Assembly (NCBI GenBank): GCA_902514625.1
Contig: CABXRK010000016.1
Coordinates: forward strand, 1-36,852
Length of the DNA stretch: 36,852 nt
Direction: 5' to 3'
Origin: an uncultured Bacteroidota bacterium
Lineage (GTDB): Bacteria > Bacteroidota > Bacteroidia > Flavobacteriales > Flavobacteriaceae
Below the pieces are notes generated by a model. That model made no database searches, was not told where the DNA came from, and worked only from the letters and a program-made list of their open reading frames with translations. Each line of letters begins with the position of its first letter. The stretch's first letter is position 1. Both the position numbers and the translations under genes were made by a program. This document shows positions 33,724 to 36,852 of the stretch, one piece after another.

Positions 33724-34698
33724 ATGAAACCAAACTTTATTAATGATTTAAAATTACCTGTAGTAGCTGCACCAATGTTTTTAATTTCAGGTCCTAAATT
33801 GGTTATTGAGTGTTGTAAAAATGGTATTGTAGGTACTTTTCCGGCTTTAAATCAAAAAACCTCTGAAGGATTTGAAGAATGGGTTGTAACAATAAAAGAG
33901 AGTTTATCTTCTTATGAATCAGAAACAGGAATTAAACCTGCTCCTTTTGGAGTGAATTTAATTGTTCATCCTACTAACATGAGAGTTCAAGAGGATTTAA
34001 AAATTTGTGTAAAACATAAGGTTCCCATTATTATTACTTCTCTTGGTGCTGTTTCTCAATTAGTGGATGCAGTTCATAGTTATGGAGGATTAGTTTTTCA
34101 TGATATAATTAAGAAAAGACATGCTGAAAAAGCTTCCGAGGCTGGTGTGGATGGTTTAATTTTAGTTTCTGCTGGTGCAGGCGGACATGCTGGATCGACA
34201 AATCCCATGTCATTAATTAGCGAGGTTAAAAAATTTTTTAATAAAACCATTTTATTATCTGGATGTATTAGTAATGGAAATGATGTGGCAAGTGCTATGC
34301 AGATGGGAGCTGACCTAGCATATATGGGGACGAGATTTATTAATGTTGAAGAAAGCATGGCTGATGATAAATATAAACAAATGATTATTGACAGCTCTGC
34401 TAGTGATATTGTATATACTGCAGCTGTTTCTGGCGTAAATGCAAATTTTTTAAGACCTAGTCTAGAAGCAATGGGTATTACTGAAGATATATGGTCCCAA
34501 ACAAAAAAAATAGATTTTGGTAAAGAACTGAGTCAATCAGAGGAAGAAGCAAAAGCTTGGAAAACAATTTGGTCTGCTGGGCAAGGAGTAACATCAATTA
34601 ACGATGTTTTAAAAACAAATACCTTAATTGAAAATCTTAAAAAAGAATTTCATAATTCAATTTTAAAACAAAACGAACTATTGAAAATCTATAAATAG
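33724..34698 (+). CDS. Nitronate monooxygenase-like FMN protein (NPD family)
   Basis: A 324-residue TIM-barrel flavoprotein of the 2-nitropropane dioxygenase/nitronate monooxygenase family. PVVAAPMFLISGPKL is the N-terminal FMN loop. FGVNLIVH, DGLILVSAGAGGHAG (catalytic-type H155) and LLSGCISNGNDVASAMQMGADLAYMGTRFI follow; the last is the phosphate-binding loop region. Relatives oxidise alkyl nitronates such as propionate 3-nitronate, but many family members have other or unknown substrates. It lies 4 bp after the DUF4442 gene. Its stop is 6 bp from the end of the convergent AI-2E family gene. Confidence 0.88.
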   Translation: MKPNFINDLKLPVVAAPMFLISGPKLVIECCKNGIVGTFPALNQKTSEGFEEWVVTIKESLSSYESETGIKPAPFGVNLIVHPTNMRVQEDLKICVKHKVPIIITSLGAVSQLVDAVHSYGGLVFHDIIKKRHAEKASEAGVDGLILVSAGAGGHAGSTNPMSLISEVKKFFNKTILLSGCISNGNDVASAMQMGADLAYMGTRFINVEESMADDKYKQMIIDSSASDIVYTAAVSGVNANFLRPSLEAMGITEDIWSQTKKIDFGKELSQSEEEAKAWKTIWSAGQGVTSINDVLKTNTLIENLKKEFHNSILKQNELLKIYK

Positions 34699-34704
34699 AT
34701 TTTA

Positions 34705-35775
34705 TTAATTTAATTCTTCATTAGAATAAAACTCTTTAAAAATCACTTTTATCGAAGTATATGCTGGTATCGCAATAACGAGACCAATTATACCCAAAAG
34801 ACTTCCAAATATTAATATTATGATAAAGATTTCCAAAGGGTGAGATTTAACACTTTTCGAAAAAATAAAAGGTTGACTAAAAAAGTTATCGATTAATTGT
34901 CCAAAAATAAACCCTATAAATACGTAGGTGGTTTTAGGTAAAATTACTTCACTAAAACTTTGATCTAAATTAGAAGTCATTGTTAAAAAGATTAATAAGA
35001 AACCACCTATAAGGGGGCCAATATATGGTATTAGATTTAAAATTGAACATAAAAAAGCAATTATAAATGCATTTTTTATTCCAAAAAAGAATAATACAGA
35101 TGTATAAATAATCAGCAAAATAGTTATTTGTAATAGTAATCCTATGAAATATCTAGAAAGTAAATTTTTTATTTTTTTAAAAGAATTGCTGATTTTATCT
35201 TTTTGTTTAGAATTCAAAAAAAATAAAACTATTCGCTCAACTAAATCGTTTTCTTTAAGAAAGAAAAATGTAATAAAAAAAACTGAAAAAAAACCAACAG
35301 TTAAACTGCTTAACCAATTTATTAATTGATTTAAAAAATCAGGTAAAGCACTTAAATTTAAATTATTATACCAATCTTGATTAAAAACCCAATTTTTCAA
35401 ACTTTCTTGATCTTTTGAAAAGTAAGTCGTTATTTCATTAAATAATTTCTTAAATGTATCTTCTAATTGATCAATATTTAAAAGCGATAAATTTTCACTT
35501 TGAATCGAAATTATTGGGACAAAAAGACCTATAATTCCTAAAATAAAACTTAATAAAAGAATCATTGTGACAATTACAGAAATAATATTTTTTAATTTTA
35601 ACTTTTGATTAAAAAATATAACTAGTGGCCTTCCAATTAATGAAAAAACAGCAGCAATTGAAATATATAAAAGAATAGAACTGATGGAAAATAAAAAATA
35701 ACAAAGAATTAAAAACAATCCTAACCAAGATAAAGCTTGAAGGATTCCTTTAGAAATTATTTTTTCATTCATCAT
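34705..35775 (-). CDS. AI-2E/PerM family transporter
   Basis: A 356-residue membrane protein with about eight hydrophobic segments. Paired helices near the N-terminus (ALSWLGLFLILCYFLF) are followed by a larger soluble region (about 90-150, with an ISIQSENLSLL start). The C-terminal half has LIPYIGPLIGGF and GLVIAIPAY, both characteristic of the AI-2E transporter superfamily. Family members include TqsA (autoinducer-2 export), Na+/H+ antiporters and uncharacterised permeases; no luxS is visible, so an AI-2 role should not be assumed. It lies 40 bp downstream of rsmE on the same strand. The gene may start at either of two adjacent ATG codons. Confidence 0.88.
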   Translation of the reverse strand: MMNEKIISKGILQALSWLGLFLILCYFLFSISSILLYISIAAVFSLIGRPLVIFFNQKLKLKNIISVIVTMILLLSFILGIIGLFVPIISIQSENLSLLNIDQLEDTFKKLFNEITTYFSKDQESLKNWVFNQDWYNNLNLSALPDFLNQLINWLSSLTVGFFSVFFITFFFLKENDLVERIVLFFLNSKQKDKISNSFKKIKNLLSRYFIGLLLQITILLIIYTSVLFFFGIKNAFIIAFLCSILNLIPYIGPLIGGFLLIFLTMTSNLDQSFSEVILPKTTYVFIGFIFGQLIDNFFSQPFIFSKSVKSHPLEIFIIILIFGSLLGIIGLVIAIPAYTSIKVIFKEFYSNEELN

Positions 35776-35815
35776 ATAAATATATAGATTTTTTATTCAC
35801 TTTATAATAAGACAT

Positions 35816-36502
35816 TTATTTTAAACATTGAAAACATACATATATAGCAGCGGTTTCAGTTCTAAATCTTTGATCTCCAAGTGAAATTGGGGTAAAGTTT
35901 TGTTTTTTTGCTAATTCTATTTCTGACAATGAAAAATCTCCCTCAGGACCAATTAAAAATAAGGGATTTTTTCCCACATCAATTTTTTTAATTGAGGTTC
36001 TTGAGCCAATAGAACAATGTGTAATGAAACCATTTGATTTACAATTAATAAAGTCATCATATTTTATGGGAGGATCAATTTTAGGAATATGAAATTGATT
36101 TGATTGTTTTAAGGCACTTTGAATTATTTTTTTGAAACGAATTAAATTTATTTTTTTTTTAATTGTATTTTTACAGATTATTGGAGTAATTCTTTTTACA
36201 CCTATTTCAGTTGCTTTTTCTAGAAACCATTCAAACCTGGAGATACTCTTTATTGGCGAGATGGCGATATGAGGAAGGTTAGTATTTAAAGAATGTTTTT
36301 TAATGGTTATAATTTGTCCTTTAACATATTTATTATTGAATTCAATTAATTTAACTTTAATAGATAATCCAGAGCCATTTGTGACTTGAACTATGTCGCC
36401 TTTTTTTTTTCTTAATACTTTTGAAATATGTATACTTTCATGTTTATTAAATTCAAATTCTTTTTTATTTGTATCAATTTCTTGGTTATAGAATAATTCC
36501 AT
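35816..36502 (-). CDS. rsmE: 16S rRNA m3U1498 methyltransferase RsmE
   Basis: Methylates N3 of U1498 of 16S rRNA, an SPOUT-class enzyme. It has 228 residues: an N-terminal PUA-like domain (about 1-70, with HISKVLRKKKGD.V.VT.G), then the SPOUT domain with EKATEIGV (95-102), LIGPEGDFS at about 183-191 and the trefoil-knot SAM region ISLGDQRFRTETAA near the C-terminus. All core features are intact. It starts 1 bp after the tsaD stop codon, so the two are co-transcribed, and an AI-2E family gene follows. Confidence 0.96.
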   Translation of the reverse strand: MELFYNQEIDTNKKEFEFNKHESIHISKVLRKKKGDIVQVTNGSGLSIKVKLIEFNNKYVKGQIITIKKHSLNTNLPHIAISPIKSISRFEWFLEKATEIGVKRITPIICKNTIKKKINLIRFKKIIQSALKQSNQFHIPKIDPPIKYDDFINCKSNGFITHCSIGSRTSIKKIDVGKNPLFLIGPEGDFSLSEIELAKKQNFTPISLGDQRFRTETAAIYVCFQCLK

Positions 36503-36503
36503 C

Positions 36504-36852
36504 TTAAATTTTTAATTTTGGTTCACACTTACTATTAATTGAGCTGAATTTCTCATTTTTATATTTAAGAAAACCAACAATGCCAATCATTGCAGCATTG
36601 TCAGTTGTGTATTCAAGTTTTGGAAAAAAAACATTCCATTTATGTTTTTTTGATAATTTTTTCAATTCATCTCTTAATGAAGAGTTAGCGGATACTCCAC
36701 CACCGATTGCAATTGTGTTATTTTTTGTGTCATTAATTGAAAGTTTAACTTTTTCTATAATGATTTTTATTAATGTATTTTGAATAGAGGCACATAAGTC
36801 ATGAAGATTTTGATTAATAAATTTTTTGTTTTTCTTATTTAAGAAATTTAAA
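36504..36852 (-). CDS. tsaD: TsaD, tRNA t6A threonylcarbamoyltransferase (C-terminal part)
   Basis: Only the last 116 codons are inside the window; the frame is open to the window end. TsaD transfers threonylcarbamoyl to A37 of ANN-decoding tRNAs. Visible conserved segments are the NLHDLCASIQ helix, AIGGGVSANSSLR (the nucleotide-binding G.G..N.. motif of the ASKHA fold) and VFFPKLEYTTDNAAMIG near the C-terminus. The protein ends normally with a short lysine-rich tail. The metal-binding histidines of the N-terminal half lie outside. The stop is 1 bp before the rsmE start. Confidence 0.95.
   Translation of the reverse strand, partial: LNFLNKKNKKFINQNLHDLCASIQNTLIKIIIEKVKLSINDTKNNTIAIGGGVSANSSLRDELKKLSKKHKWNVFFPKLEYTTDNAAMIGIVGFLKYKNEKFSSINSKCEPKLKI

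Noticed and set aside
34705-35775. Quorum-sensing AI-2 exporter
   Set aside because: The family name is misleading: most members have other or unknown substrates, and no luxS or lsr genes are visible.
1-36852. tRNA, rRNA, tmRNA, riboswitch or CRISPR array
   Set aside because: I checked the intergenic gaps (all under about 181 bp) and saw no tRNA-like cloverleaf, GC-rich structured stretch or regularly spaced repeat. A full covariance-model search was not possible.

Overview
This window looks like a compact chromosomal segment from a streamlined, AT-rich member of the Bacteroidota, probably a marine Flavobacteriia lineage. The evidence is the very A+T-rich sequence and codon use, family versions specific to Bacteroidota (atypical RNA polymerase omega, DUF6913, DUF4835, the short RsmI-like methyltransferase, the YbbR protein before coaE), no clear Shine-Dalgarno sites, and several matches to the Bacteroidota -33/-7 promoter (TTG...TAnnTTTG). 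It carries 37 protein genes, two of them cut by the window ends. I see no rRNA, tRNA, CRISPR array, insertion sequence or prophage. No gap between genes exceeds about 181 bases, and many neighbours overlap or nearly touch.

Layout. 1-3185: the end of mltG (cell wall), an RsmI-like methyltransferase and dnaA. 3360-7752: a YbgC-like thioesterase, ribD (riboflavin), prmC (release-factor methylation) and ligA (DNA ligase). 7823-16650: a long co-directional block, DUF6913-dapA-bamD-rpoZ-coaBC-DUF4835-recN-fabI-YbbR-coaE. It joins lysine/peptidoglycan precursor synthesis, outer-membrane assembly, transcription, both ends of the later CoA pathway, DNA repair and fatty-acid elongation. 16724-19030: a histidine kinase/response regulator pair. 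19027-24651: xerD, aroQ, lpdA, two tandem msrB genes (one cytosolic, one lipoprotein), an Atg22/UMF1-type MFS permease and smpB. 24820-28010: lon protease and cmk. 28012-33222: a GH97 lipoprotein glycosidase, a YbdG-type mechanosensitive channel, and kdgK-kdgA (lower Entner-Doudoroff/KDG branch). 33273-36852: a DUF4442 hotdog protein, a nitronate-monooxygenase-like flavoprotein, an AI-2E family permease, rsmE and the end of tsaD.

Most of the content is housekeeping, and I did not find a convincing undescribed system. The points worth a second look are regulatory and architectural: a correctly spaced sigma-54-like -24/-12 element upstream of lon; two good TTG-N20-TAnnTTTG promoters (recN and the YbdG-type gene); -7 motifs so close to bamD and the lipoprotein msrB that their mRNAs may be leaderless or nearly so; convergent genes that overlap or abut with no room for terminators; and a CoaBC in which the catalytic cysteine of the decarboxylase domain appears to be serine. 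All function calls rest on reading motifs by eye, with no database search.
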